A stretch of 64,000 bases of DNA from JAJCYK01 sp965212195 (GTDB taxonomy: Bacteria > Bacteroidota > Bacteroidia > Cytophagales > Cyclobacteriaceae). The first letter of the stretch is position 1. Each line of letters starts with the position of its first letter. Where the stretch lies: positions 1 through 64,000 of the forward strand of contig CBDBUW010000012.1 in NCBI GenBank assembly GCA_965212195.1. The letters are read 5' to 3'. Shown one piece after another: positions 35,291 to 45,327 of this stretch. Under the pieces are notes generated by a model. It made no database searches and was not told the DNA's origin. It saw only the letters and a program-made list of their open reading frames with translations. A program made the position numbers and the translations under genes.

Positions 35291-36949
35291 CTAGTATCCA
35301 GGATTTTGGTTAAGGGCAGCTGAGGCATCAAGTGCAGGCTGCGGAATGGGAAATACCAGATACTGCGATCCCGACTGGGTGTAAGCATCCTTTTCCCACC
35401 AGCCGTCTCCCCACTTACCGAATCGGATCTGATCCTGTCGGCGGGTCAATTCAGCGAACATCTCACGGCCACGCTCATCAAACAGGTTATCATCCGTAAG
35501 CGTAGCATAAGGATCCACACCTGAGCGTACTCGTATCTGGTTCACGATATCCAGGGCGGCTGCGCTCTGGCCTGTATTATGCAGAGCTTCAGCTTTAGCC
35601 AACATGATATCCGCAAGACGGAAAAGAACGAAGTCGTTGGAAGCATTATTAGTACCGCCAATCTCATACTCGTATTTGCCGATGCGGGCACCACCTTGTC
35701 TCCACCCATTTGGGAAGATCTCATTGATCTGTGGCGTGAAATTCAAGCGCGTTCCGTCAGGATCCGGAGCAGCCGAAGTTTCTCCTTCAAAAGCCGGGTC
35801 GTCAGTGGCAGTGCCATCCAAATTGAATTGAGGCCCTACTAGGAAGTTGGAAAGTCGCGCATCCTGCGTTCCCACACCATTAGGTGTTTTATCATCGGCA
35901 GGATCAAAATCAGCCAGTGCTCTCCAAGCTGGGCCTTGTGGTTCCGGGATTGCTTACAGGATCCAGGTAGGAATTGTAGAATTCCTCTACCACCGAATAT
36001 CCGTTCCAAGGCTGGAAAGTGAAATTATAGGTATTCTGATTGGCGTAATGCAAGGTCATGGGAGCCCAGATAAAGCCTCCTGCAAATACCTTGTCGTAAG
36101 GAATTACGAAAATGTTTTCAGGAGAATTATCATTGTTAATAACAAAATTGTCCCTATATGTAGGAGACAATGAATAACCAAAAGCCATTACTGCGTCGGC
36201 ATCTGTTATAACTTTGTCCCACTGCGGAGTACCGGTGTAGGTTTCAGCATTCAGGTAAAGCTTGGTCCTTAGAGCCAAAGCAGTCGCCTGATTTATCCTT
36301 CCATAGGCCGCACCTCCCACGGTGGTAGTGAGTAAGGGAATGATCTCATTCAACTCACTTTCAATGAAGTTGTAGACTGCCAATCGTCCAGCGTTAAAAT
36401 CAGAATTGTTGGCAGGAGGCGTTTCATCAGTGAAATCAATGGACAAGGGGACATTTCCGAATGCATCCAGTGCATAGAAGTACCATAAGGCCCTCACACC
36501 TCTTAGTTCTGCTATAAAGGCATCTGCATCCGGATTACCAGCAGCTTTCAACTCCTCAAACTGGAAAATCAAACCGGTTGGTGGTACTAATACCCCCATA
36601 AATGGTATTCCAAGCGTTATTGAAAAATCCATTATCTGGGGGTAAACTGGTGTCGGTGGATTTCAATCAAAACCCCACCATCAAACCAGTCGCCACCTTT
36701 AGTGGTTACCACTAATTCATCGCTGGCCAACTCGCTACAAGACCAAACATTGGCGTGTCCTCCCAACGGACTCAGGGCGGAATAAGCCGATCCCAAGGCC
36801 GCTATGAACTCGTCATCTGATTGGAAAAAGTTGTCAGCAGTTACTTGGCTGAAAACCTCTTCATCCAAGTCTGTACATCCAGGGGCAACAAACATCAACC
36901 CTAACGAAAGAATTGAACAGTGCTTAATTATATTTATAAATTTTCTCAT
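35291..36949 (-). pseudogene. susD-like: SusD/RagB-family nutrient-binding lipoprotein, with three frameshifts
   Basis: This would encode about 550 residues, normal for SusD, the surface lipoprotein that caps SusC. The signal ends FVAPGC and is followed by TDLDEEVFSQVTADNFFQ. The TPR-like helical segments (FIAELRGVRALWYFYALDAFG, ALALRTKLYLNAE) and the C-terminal RQDQIRFGKWGDGWW are present. One extra base each at 36638-36642 (G5 on plus), 36571-36573 (A3) and 35946-35948 (G3) break the frame; removing them restores a continuous SusD sequence, including a middle stretch visible in neither flanking frame. It follows susC by 21 bases. Substrate is inferred to be an alpha-glucoside because of the adjacent LacI/GH31 genes. 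Confidence 0.85.
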
Positions 36950-36970
36950 AATTCTAAGAAGTAATATCAG

Positions 36971-39962
36971 TTAAAATCCTAGGCTAATACCAAAGGTAAA
37001 GGTCCTAGTAGTGAAGAAGGTATTTCTTCTTTCAATACCGGGAGACAACGCGTCATCTGGGTCATCCTCTTCTTCGCCGGAATCAACGTATCGAACTTCA
37101 GGATCGATACCTGTGTAATCTGTTATAGTGAACAGATTTTGACCGGCAGCGTATACTCTAATGTTTCTAAAAGTGTTGCTACCAGACAGGTCGAAATTGT
37201 AACCGATAGACATATTATCCAATTTGAAGAAACTAGCGCTCTCCACATGAATACTATTGACTACAGCCTTTTGCACATCGGGGTTGAAAAACTTGGTGTT
37301 AACCACGTTCCAGTTACCTACAGTAGTAGATTCAGTGTTTTCATAGAACCCACGGTAGCTATTTAACAGATCATGTCCAAAGGAACCTCTGAAGAATATA
37401 GAGGCATCCCATCGTTGACCTATGGAAAAGGAGTTGTTCCAACCGATAGAAAAGTCCGGAAGTCCGTTTCCGATCACCGCACGGTCATCGTCACAGTCAC
37501 ATACGGTACCGTCACCATTTAGATCCGTGAATATGGGTACACCATCGGCATCCACTGTGGAGCCATCCCAAACAGGACCCCAAAGATCACCCAAAGGCTC
37601 TCCTTCTTTTACACGAACTGTTTCGGTATCGTTCTGTCCGGGAGAACCGAAGTTTGCTCTGAACAGTACGCCACCTTCTCCAAAAGATAGATCACCGGAA
37701 GTTAAACTTTCAATCTCAGTATTGAAGGTTGAAAAGTTTAAGCCGGTTTCCCAAAATACATTTTCTGAGTTCACGGCACTCCAGGTTACAGCAAATTCAA
37801 ATCCGTTACTCTTCAATTCACCAATATTAACATTGGTAACACTAAACAAGTTTGGTGGAACGGGAAACATTTACCGGTAGGATCATGTCGGTTATGCTAC
37901 GAATGTAGTAATCCATGGTACCGTTCACTCTACCTTCGAATAGCGAGAAATCCAAACCGAAGTCTATTTCATCTTTGGTTTCCCAAGCCAGATCGGGATT
38001 GGCGTTACTTACAGGTCCGAAGCTGGGCACATAGTTACCATTAAAGAAGAAGTTTCCGGTAGGGCCAAATCGTTGCAACGAGATATATGAATCTCCGGGG
38101 ATTGCTCCTGTGCGACCATAACTGGCGCGGAATTTTAAGTCCTCAACCGGGCCCAGGTTGGTCAGGTTAGTGATGTTCACAGCGGCACTAGCAGCGGGGA
38201 AAGTACCCCACTTGTCGTTGTCACCAAATCGTGATGAACCTTCCTGACGTACACTGGCAGACAGGAAAAAGGTATTATCGATGTTAAGGTTTACCCTGCC
38301 AAAGAAGGCAATCAGCTTATGGGTCTCTCTGTAGCTACCTACTATTCCAAGTCCATTAGCAAAGTCCTGGGAAGCGGACATATTATTATAAGTAAATTCA
38401 TCGGTAAGGAATTGCCCTCCGGCCAATCCATGACCTTCTTCTAAGAAATCCTGGTAGGAGTATCCTGCCAGCACAGCAATATCTGTTTTACCAGTACTGC
38501 CGTCCCAGTTGAGGATGGTTTCGAACAATTGATTGGTTTTTTGTACGGAACCTCTCAGGGCGTTTCCATTGTTGGCACTACCATTGTTGAACTTAAGGGT
38601 AGAAGGATAGTACTCCCCTCGAAGTTCGTTTTCATATTGTTGCGAATAAGCGATGGTTCCCCGTAAACCTGGGATAAGATCATTGAAATCATATTCAAAG
38701 CGCAACTGGCCTACGGTGCTGATATCCGTACCGTCATCTAAAGCTTGTTCAGCTATTGATACAGGATTCCAGTAATCAAAGATATCCCGTTCTGCATATC
38801 CACCTATATCGGTTAGTCCTGCGGTACCGTCGAATAATACCGGTAGGGTAGGGTTGGACAGTACGGCATATCTGAAAACGTCTTTAGTTCCGGGACCGAA
38901 TTCCGCTTCTTTATTGGTATGAGCCAGGTTCAAAGTAAAGGTCGCTTTATCATTAAGCGCCTTTTGACTGAGATTTAATCTTCCATTGATTCTCTGAAAA
39001 CCGGTATTAAGTTCGATACCTTGAACGTCCCTGAAGTTGACAGAGGCGCGGTAAGAAGTAGTAGCCGAACCACCGGAGACTGAAAGGTTGTGAATCTGAG
39101 AAGTACCGGTTCTAGTGACCTCATCCAGCCAGTCGGTGGTAGAACCTAAATCTACGGCTCCAGACAGCCCGCGATATTCGGCGGCGGTCATGAAGTCCAT
39201 GGTCCTGTCAATCTGATCGAAGGATACCGAAGAATTGTAGTCTACGCTGAAAGACCCCTCTGTGCCGGTTTTTGTGGTAACAATGATCACACCACTTGAT
39301 CCTCTAGTTCCATATATGGCTGCAGCCGAACCGTCTTTCAATACATCTATAGAGGCAATGTCATTGGGATCTACTTGGTCAAGTGAAGCTCCAACGATTC
39401 CGTCAACAACCACTAATGGTTCCTGGTTGGCTCCGAAGGTAGTCACACCCCTTAATCGAATGGTATAAGAATCATTGGGGTCTCCACCAGGTTTGGTAAT
39501 GTTTAGTCCGGCCACCTTACCCTGAATAAGTTGGGAGGGGTCGTTGACCATACCGGTGTTGAAGTCCTCGGCTTTAACGCTGGCAATGGAACTTGAAATT
39601 TCTTTCTTTTCCTGGGTTCCATATCCTGTTACCACTATTTCATCTAATGACTGAATATCCTCAGCCAGACTTACATTGATAACGGTACGGGATCCCACGG
39701 CGATCTCCTGGGCTACATAACCCACCGAAGAAATCACCAACACGTCTGTTTCAGACGCTGACAGGGTAAAATTCCCGTCCAGGTCAGTTACCGCTCCGGA
39801 AGTAGTGCCCTTAATAAGGATGTTTACTCCGGGCAGGCTTTCTCCTGAGCCGGCTTCGGTGACCTTGCCGGTTACTGTTTGTTGTGCCCATGCAAACTGC
39901 ATTGTGAGCATTGCAAACAAACACAACCCAACAAATTTAAAATTGAGATACCTGTGTTTCAT
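36971..39962 (-). pseudogene. susC-like: SusC/RagA-family TonB-dependent receptor, with one frameshift
   Basis: This would encode about 996 residues. The signal ends AWAQQ, followed by a carboxypeptidase-regulatory domain (TVTGKVTEAGSGESLPGVNI), the linker EIVVTGYGTQ and a plug domain (LIQGKVAGLNITKPGGDPND, DVLKDGSAAAIYGTRGSSGV). The barrel ends in FTFGISLGF. One extra base within the GGG/AAA run at 37862-37867 ends the first frame at residue 706; deletion of one base joins DMILPVNV directly to PPNLFSVTNVNIGELKSNGF. It imports oligosaccharides with SusD. A 671-base upstream region carries a LacI-type operator at 40261-40272 and a leader hairpin at 40152-40176. Confidence 0.88.
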
Positions 39963-40151
39963 AGGATGTTTAGTTTGATTATTATTTAAGTACTATAATG
40001 CTTGTTTAAACAACAAGAGAACTTAAGTCGTAAGAAATCAAACAACCCTGAAGAGATGAATTTAATTGGTAAGAGGGCTGATAAAAGGTGATTGGGTAAG
40101 TGTTCAATCATATAATCCTGATTTCTTAGTACTAGAGTCTTCTGTTACACC

Positions 40152-40176
40152 AGGTGTTTGCGGTTTAGAAACACCT
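40152..40176 (-). promoter_or_regulatory. Hairpin in the presumed susC leader
   Basis: AGGTGTTT (40152-40159) pairs perfectly with AAACACCT (40169-40176) around a 9-base loop. It lies 190 bases before the susC start and between that start and the LacI-type operator. It could be a leader RNA structure or attenuator; there is no T-run on the minus strand. Confidence 0.4.
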
Positions 40177-40260
40177 TTATCATTCAATATTAAGAATATA
40201 ATACTTAAATACCATGATTTTTTAGCCTGAAAATCGCATTTTTCAAATGCAACCGAAACC

Positions 40261-40272
40261 GCAATCGTTTGC
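40261..40272. promoter_or_regulatory. Putative LacI-family operator upstream of susC
   Basis: GCAATCGTTTGC is palindromic except at one mirrored position and matches the sites at 4553-4564 and 42724-42735 (the latter on the opposite strand). It lies about 300 bases from the susC start and 360 bases from the lacI start. Assignment to the adjacent LacI proteins is inference. Confidence 0.6.
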
Positions 40273-40633
40273 ATAAAAGCAATTTTACCGTATCGAGAAG
40301 ATTATCCTATATTTTGTAATCAAAACGACACTTTGAAACATATTGATTGCGGCCTTGTTTGCGCAAATGATTTATATACCGGTAAACTACCACGGAATTA
40401 CCTCACCAATGTTTCTGAGAAATGTACAATTTTGAACAAGAAGCAATAACTAACTATCAATCGTTAGCTAAGTAAATCACTGTTAAAAAAAGTGAATCAC
40501 CACAGGCATGAGAAGGGCATTTATAGTAACTTAAATTCCAAACAGTTTAGTTTAAGTTTAATCCAGCTTAGATCCTGGTTGGGATAAAATTTTATTAACA
40601 TCTGAGCAGGGTTAGCATCAATTTGGACAGAGG

Positions 40634-41652
40634 ATGGGTAATGGCTTGGTCACCATTAAGGATTTGGCAAAGATATTAGGTGTGGCACCTTCAACGGTTT
40701 CCAGGGCCTTGAAAGATCACCCGGATATAAGTACCAAAACCAAAAACAGGTTGCTGATCTGGCAAAGAAAATGCGCTATGAGCCCAATACCATTGCAGTG
40801 AGCCTTAGAGGTCAAAAAACCCAGACCATAGGAGTGATCGTCCCGGAGTACGTGCATCATTTTTTTTCTACGGTCATCAGTGGTATCGAAGAAGTCGCAC
40901 AACGTGCCGGATACAATGTGCTGCTCTGTTCTTCAAATGCCTCCTTCGATCGGGAGGTTAGCGTAGCCAAAGTACTATTAAGCCGCAGAGTGGACGGTCT
41001 GTTGATATGCATAACCAAAAAGGCCAAGAATGTCCGACACTTGATGGAGTTTAAGGAACGGGGCATCCCTCTAGTATTCTTTGACTGCGCCAGCGAGTCT
41101 ATGCAGGCCGATAAAGTTATTATTGATGATTTTAAAGCGGCACATGTCGCGGTTGGTCATCTGGTGGAGCAAGGCTGCAAATCCATAGCGTATCTAGGCG
41201 GCCCTGCGAGTTTACTGATCAATCAGAAACGGTTTGAGGGTTACAAAAAAGCATTGGAATCCGCAAACCTGTCCTTCGAAAAGTCCCTGGTTTATGACGT
41301 TGAGGAAGGTAGCATTGAAGAAGGCAGGCAAGCTGCCCGTTCTTTCTTAACTTTGTCACCAAGACCTGATGGGTTATTCGCTACGGCAGACCTGTTGGCG
41401 ATTGGTGCTATGACGGAAATCAAAAAGACCGGATTGCGGATACCCCAAGATATGGCAGTAGTTGGCTTTAGCAACTGGGAAATTGCGGAATTATATGAAC
41501 CTGCACTTACCTCTGTGTTACAACCAGGTAAGGAAATGGGTACTCGAGCCACTGAATTGTTGCTGGATCGCATTGATAATCTAGAGGGTGATCCTCAAAT
41601 CCAGGTCTTGGAAACGGAACTGATAATACGAGCTTCTTCCATAAAGCAATGA
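40634..41652 (+). pseudogene. LacI-family transcriptional regulator 1, with one frameshift
   Basis: Read from the ATG at 40634, the first 37 codons give a clean LacI helix-turn-helix (VTIKDLAKILGVAPSTVSRA, then LKDHPDIS). The frame then breaks at the A5 run 40742-40746, where one base is missing, and stops at 40799. Restoring one A gives TKTKKQVADLAKKMRYEPN, which aligns without gaps to the next LacI gene. The remaining ligand-binding domain (40747 onwards) is intact, with GVIVPEYVHHFFSTVISGIEE and VVGFSNWEIAELYEP. The full product would be about 339 residues. A protein started at 40771 would lack DNA-binding. Overlaps the next gene by 4 bases. Confidence 0.85.
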
Positions 41653-42677
41653 AAAGCGGGCAAATTACCATTAAAGATCTGGCACGGGAACTGGGTATTT
41701 CCCCCTCCACAGTTTCCCGAGCCTTGAAGGACCATCCGGACATAAGTGCAAAGACCAAACGTTTGGTATCCGCTTTGGCTAAAAAGCGTGATTACCAACC
41801 TAATTCTATTGCCCTAAGCTTACGTAGCAGTAAAACTTATACCATTGGGGTAATAATTCCGGAATTAGTACACTTCTTTTTCTCTACGGTGATTAGTGGC
41901 ATTGAAGATGTCGCTTATGACGCCGGATATAATGTGATACTTTGTCAATCCAACGAATCCCATGAACGAGAGGTGATGGATGTGAATGCCTTGTTGTCGC
42001 ACCGGGTTGACGGCTTGTTGGTTAGTGTAGCCAAAGAAGCCACTAATTTCGATCATTTTAAAAGTTTTCAGGACCGTAACTTGCCCTTGATCTTTTTTGA
42101 TCGAAAACCCGAAGGAATACCAGCCAGCAGCGTGGTGGTAGACGATGAACAGGGTGCCTATGAGGCCGTAAAGCACTTGGTCCAGCAAGGGTGTGAGCGA
42201 ATTCTTCATTTGGCTGGTCCGGAAAAACTCCTGATCAGTAAAAATCGCAAACGCGGATACCTTCGTGCTCTTAAGGAAAATAACCTACCCGTTATTGATA
42301 GATTGATCGTGGACTGCAACGCAGGCTCCAATCTCATTGAAGCTCAAAAGATCATTGATGAACTGCACCTGGCGGGCATAGCTTTTGACGGAATTTTTGC
42401 CAATAACGATCTCACCGCTATTGGGGCTATGAACAGATTAAAGAGTAAGGGGATTGATATTCCCCAAGACGTAGCGGTTGTGGGTTACTCCAATTGGCAA
42501 ATGGCGGGTTTGGTAGAGCCGCCATTGAGTTCGGTTAACCAACCCGGGTTCGAAATGGGTCAGGCAGCGGCCCGCCTTTTTATTGACAAATTGAACAGCC
42601 CGGCCAATAGCATCAATCGTCAGATCGTATTGGAATCGAAACTTGTGGTGCGTAACTCCTCACAACGGCGAATATAA
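41649..42677 (+). CDS. LacI-family transcriptional regulator 2
   Basis: A 342-residue regulator with an N-terminal LacI helix-turn-helix (ITIKDLARELGISPSTVSRA, then LKDHPDIS) and a periplasmic-binding-protein-like effector domain (GVIIPELVHFFFSTVISGIED, FDGIFANNDLTAIGAMNRLK, VAVVGYSNWQMAGLVEPPLS). It is closely similar to the upstream LacI protein over its whole length, so the pair arose by duplication. The ATG overlaps the previous stop (ATGA). GH31 alpha-glucosidase follows after a spacer with an operator-like site, so it probably controls use of an alpha-glucoside. The effector is unknown. Confidence 0.93.
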   Translation: MKSGQITIKDLARELGISPSTVSRALKDHPDISAKTKRLVSALAKKRDYQPNSIALSLRSSKTYTIGVIIPELVHFFFSTVISGIEDVAYDAGYNVILCQSNESHEREVMDVNALLSHRVDGLLVSVAKEATNFDHFKSFQDRNLPLIFFDRKPEGIPASSVVVDDEQGAYEAVKHLVQQGCERILHLAGPEKLLISKNRKRGYLRALKENNLPVIDRLIVDCNAGSNLIEAQKIIDELHLAGIAFDGIFANNDLTAIGAMNRLKSKGIDIPQDVAVVGYSNWQMAGLVEPPLSSVNQPGFEMGQAAARLFIDKLNSPANSINRQIVLESKLVVRNSSQRRI

Positions 42678-42723
42678 ACTTCAAAACTGTTGTTCTCATT
42701 AAATTTAACTGCTGAAATTTTCC

Positions 42724-42735
42724 GCAAACGATTGA
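42724..42735. promoter_or_regulatory. Putative LacI-family operator upstream of the GH31 gene
   Basis: GCAAACGATTGA matches the reverse complement of the susC site in 11 of 12 positions. It sits 47 bases after the lacI stop and 163 bases before the likely GH31 start. Confidence 0.55.
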
Positions 42736-42897
42736 AATTCACATATTTTCAACACTCCTGAAAATAGATATTTTTTTTTGCGATTTTTTAAGGCGAAAGT
42801 CATAAGTTATAAAATAAATCCACTTTATTTGCCCGGATTTTGAAGCCCAACAGGGGTGAACGATTATTCATTTCCCATTTATCAAATTCAGGAAATA

Positions 42898-45324
42898 ATG
42901 ACAGAAATTAAGGAACGTGCTGAAAAACATATCCGACACCAAAGCCCAGGATGCATATTGAGCTTCAGCAAGGAGGCAGACGGGTTGATCATAAATGCAG
43001 AGAACGCCTGTGCCAGAGTACAGGTTTTTGGCCCAACGGTAATCCGGGTTCAAATATCTAAAGATGATCAATTCGACGACCTGTCCTATACCGTGGTGGC
43101 GGCTCCGGCGCAGGAAGGTTTTGAGATCCAGGAGGAAGAGCAGCACATCGTCTTAAATACTAAAGCCCTGGACGTCCATATCAGCAGGAAATTGTTAGGT
43201 TTTTCCTTCAAGAACAAACAGGGAGAGGTGATCAATAAAGATGAAGATGGATTTGGTATTTCCACCATCGGTAATGACCACACTGTTTACAAAACCATGC
43301 AGAAAGGGGAACGTTTCATCGGTTTAGGTGAGAAAACCGGAGATCTGGACCGAAAGGGATCGGGTTACACCAACTGGAACACCGACCATTTTGCTTACGG
43401 ACCCCACAGCGACCCCATATACGGCAGTTATCCCTTTTACATTGGCCTGCATAACCAACTGGCCTATGGAATATTGGTTGACAACAGCTATAAGTCCCAT
43501 TTTAATTTCGGCGCCTCCAACCATCGATTCTCGTCCTTTACCGTGGAAGGTGGGGACATGGACTATTACTTCATCCACGAGGAGTCGGTGGCCAAAATAA
43601 TAGAGTCATACACTGCTTTGACCGGACGTATGGAAATGCCACCACTTTGGAGTTTAGGGTATCAGCAATGCCGATACAGTTATTATCCGGAGGAGGAGGT
43701 TTATGCGGTCGCCCGTACTTTTCGAGAAAAAAATATCCCCGCCGACGCCATTGTCCTGGACATTCACTATATGGATGCCTACAAGATTTTCAGCTGGGAC
43801 AAGCAGCGCTTTCCGAACCCCAAGAAAATGATGCAGAACCTGCAGGAACAAGGCTTTCAGGTAGTGGTAATGTGTGATCCGGGAATAAAGGTCGAGGAAG
43901 GTTATGAACCCTACGATGACGGCCTCAAGGAGGATGTTTTCTTGAAGTATCCCGACGGTACTTATTACCAGGGTGAGGTATGGCCCGGTTGGTGTCATTT
44001 CCCTGATTTTACCAATCCCAAGACCCGCAAATGGTGGAGTGAGAAACTGCAGCATTATGTAGACCTGGGTGTACAGGGGTTCTGGAATGACATGAACGAG
44101 ATTGCTACCTGGGGCCAGCGATTACCGGATTTGATGGAATTCGACTTTGAAGGAAAGGGTGGTTCCACCAAAAGAGGACGAAATATTTACGGATTGATGA
44201 TGTGCCGTTCTACCTATGAGGGAACTAAAAAACTCTTAAAAGATAAGCGCCCCTTCAATCTTACCCGGTCAGGTTTTTGTGGTGTGCAACGCTATAGTGC
44301 CGTGTGGACCGGTGATAATGTGGCTAACGACGAGCACATGTTGCTAGGGGTACGACTGGTGAACAGCTTGGGCTTAACCGGTATAGCCTTCACTGGATAC
44401 GACGTGGGAGGATTTGCGGGGGAGACCTCCGTAAATCTGTTTGCCCGTTGGATAAGCATCGGAGCATTCAGCCCTTTCTTTAGGGGACACACCATGGTCA
44501 ACAGCCGGGACAGCGAACCATGGACATTTGGTGAGGAAGTTGAAGACATCAGTCGCAACTACATTAATTTGCGCTATCAATTACTGCCGTATTTATATTC
44601 CCTGTTCCATGAAGCCAGTGAAAACGGTATGCCCATCTCCCGGAGCCTGGCAATAGATCATTCTTTTGATGATAATGTTTACGATCCCCGATATCAAAAC
44701 CAATATTCATTCGGCCCTGCATTTTTAGTAGCGCCAGTGGAAAGCTACAAGGATTTAGTAAAAGTTTACCTGCCCCAAGGTCGTTGGTTCGATTTTCATA
44801 CGGACCGGGAATTTTCGGGAGCCCAGGAGATTACCGTGGACTGTCCATTAACGCATTTGCCAGTTTTTGTAAAATTGGGAAGTGTAATACCCATGCAGTC
44901 GGTAATTCAGTCCACATCGGAAACGCCGGACCCAGTATTGCACCTGCATGTTTACGGTAAAGGCGACAGTGAATTCGAATACTTCGAAGACGATGGTAGC
45001 TCTTTTCAGTACCAGCAGGGTGAATATTACAAACGGACTTTGAAACTCGAGGCTAAAACCTCAAAATTGGTAATGAAAACTGCACAGGGGTCCATGGACA
45101 GTAAATTCAGCACAGTAAAACTCTATTTGCATGGGTTTGAAGAATTGAAAGGGGTAAAAGTAAACAACCTGGATTTGAAAGTAGCTCGCGAGGAGGTGGT
45201 ATTCCTTCCGGCAATATCCAGCTTCGATCCTATAGAAAAATCGCAGGAGGTAAGTGGCGTCCAGGTTCAAACGGTGGAGTTCGATCATTCGGCAGCAGAA
45301 ATTCAGGTTCATTTAGCCCACTAG
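42898..45324 (+). CDS. Alpha-glucosidase, glycoside hydrolase family 31
   Basis: An 808-residue enzyme from the ATG at 42898; an in-frame GTG at 42856 would add 14 residues. The GH31 nucleophile motif GFWNDMNE is present with Asp398, and the acid/base Asp473 is in WTGDN. The N-terminal GH31 beta-sandwich region (FIGLGEKTGDLDRKGSGYTN) and the C-terminal beta domains are complete. No signal peptide is seen, so it is probably cytoplasmic and hydrolyses imported maltose-like sugars. It is 3 bases upstream of a GPH/SLC45-like transporter gene, consistent with import followed by cleavage. An operator-like site lies upstream. Confidence 0.93.
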   Translation: MTEIKERAEKHIRHQSPGCILSFSKEADGLIINAENACARVQVFGPTVIRVQISKDDQFDDLSYTVVAAPAQEGFEIQEEEQHIVLNTKALDVHISRKLLGFSFKNKQGEVINKDEDGFGISTIGNDHTVYKTMQKGERFIGLGEKTGDLDRKGSGYTNWNTDHFAYGPHSDPIYGSYPFYIGLHNQLAYGILVDNSYKSHFNFGASNHRFSSFTVEGGDMDYYFIHEESVAKIIESYTALTGRMEMPPLWSLGYQQCRYSYYPEEEVYAVARTFREKNIPADAIVLDIHYMDAYKIFSWDKQRFPNPKKMMQNLQEQGFQVVVMCDPGIKVEEGYEPYDDGLKEDVFLKYPDGTYYQGEVWPGWCHFPDFTNPKTRKWWSEKLQHYVDLGVQGFWNDMNEIATWGQRLPDLMEFDFEGKGGSTKRGRNIYGLMMCRSTYEGTKKLLKDKRPFNLTRSGFCGVQRYSAVWTGDNVANDEHMLLGVRLVNSLGLTGIAFTGYDVGGFAGETSVNLFARWISIGAFSPFFRGHTMVNSRDSEPWTFGEEVEDISRNYINLRYQLLPYLYSLFHEASENGMPISRSLAIDHSFDDNVYDPRYQNQYSFGPAFLVAPVESYKDLVKVYLPQGRWFDFHTDREFSGAQEITVDCPLTHLPVFVKLGSVIPMQSVIQSTSETPDPVLHLHVYGKGDSEFEYFEDDGSSFQYQQGEYYKRTLKLEAKTSKLVMKTAQGSMDSKFSTVKLYLHGFEELKGVKVNNLDLKVAREEVVFLPAISSFDPIEKSQEVSGVQVQTVEFDHSAAEIQVHLAH

Positions 45325-45327
45325 TCC

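Larger units (their letters stand above)
39963..40633. other. 671-base divergent regulatory region between susC and lacI genes
   Basis: This contains promoters for susC (-) and the first lacI gene (+). Visible elements are a hairpin at 40152-40176, the LacI-type operator at 40261-40272, and a separate short palindrome TTTGCGCAAA at 40358-40367. No small gene was supported. Promoter elements could not be assigned with confidence. Confidence 0.6.

Noticed and set aside
35291..36949. Three separate small genes instead of one SusD
   Set aside because: Each piece matches a different part of a single SusD protein, and removing one base at each of three homopolymer runs joins them into one frame.
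43654..44055. Long antisense reading frame inside the GH31 gene
   Set aside because: It lies opposite the catalytic domain and is best explained as a shadow of that gene's codon use.
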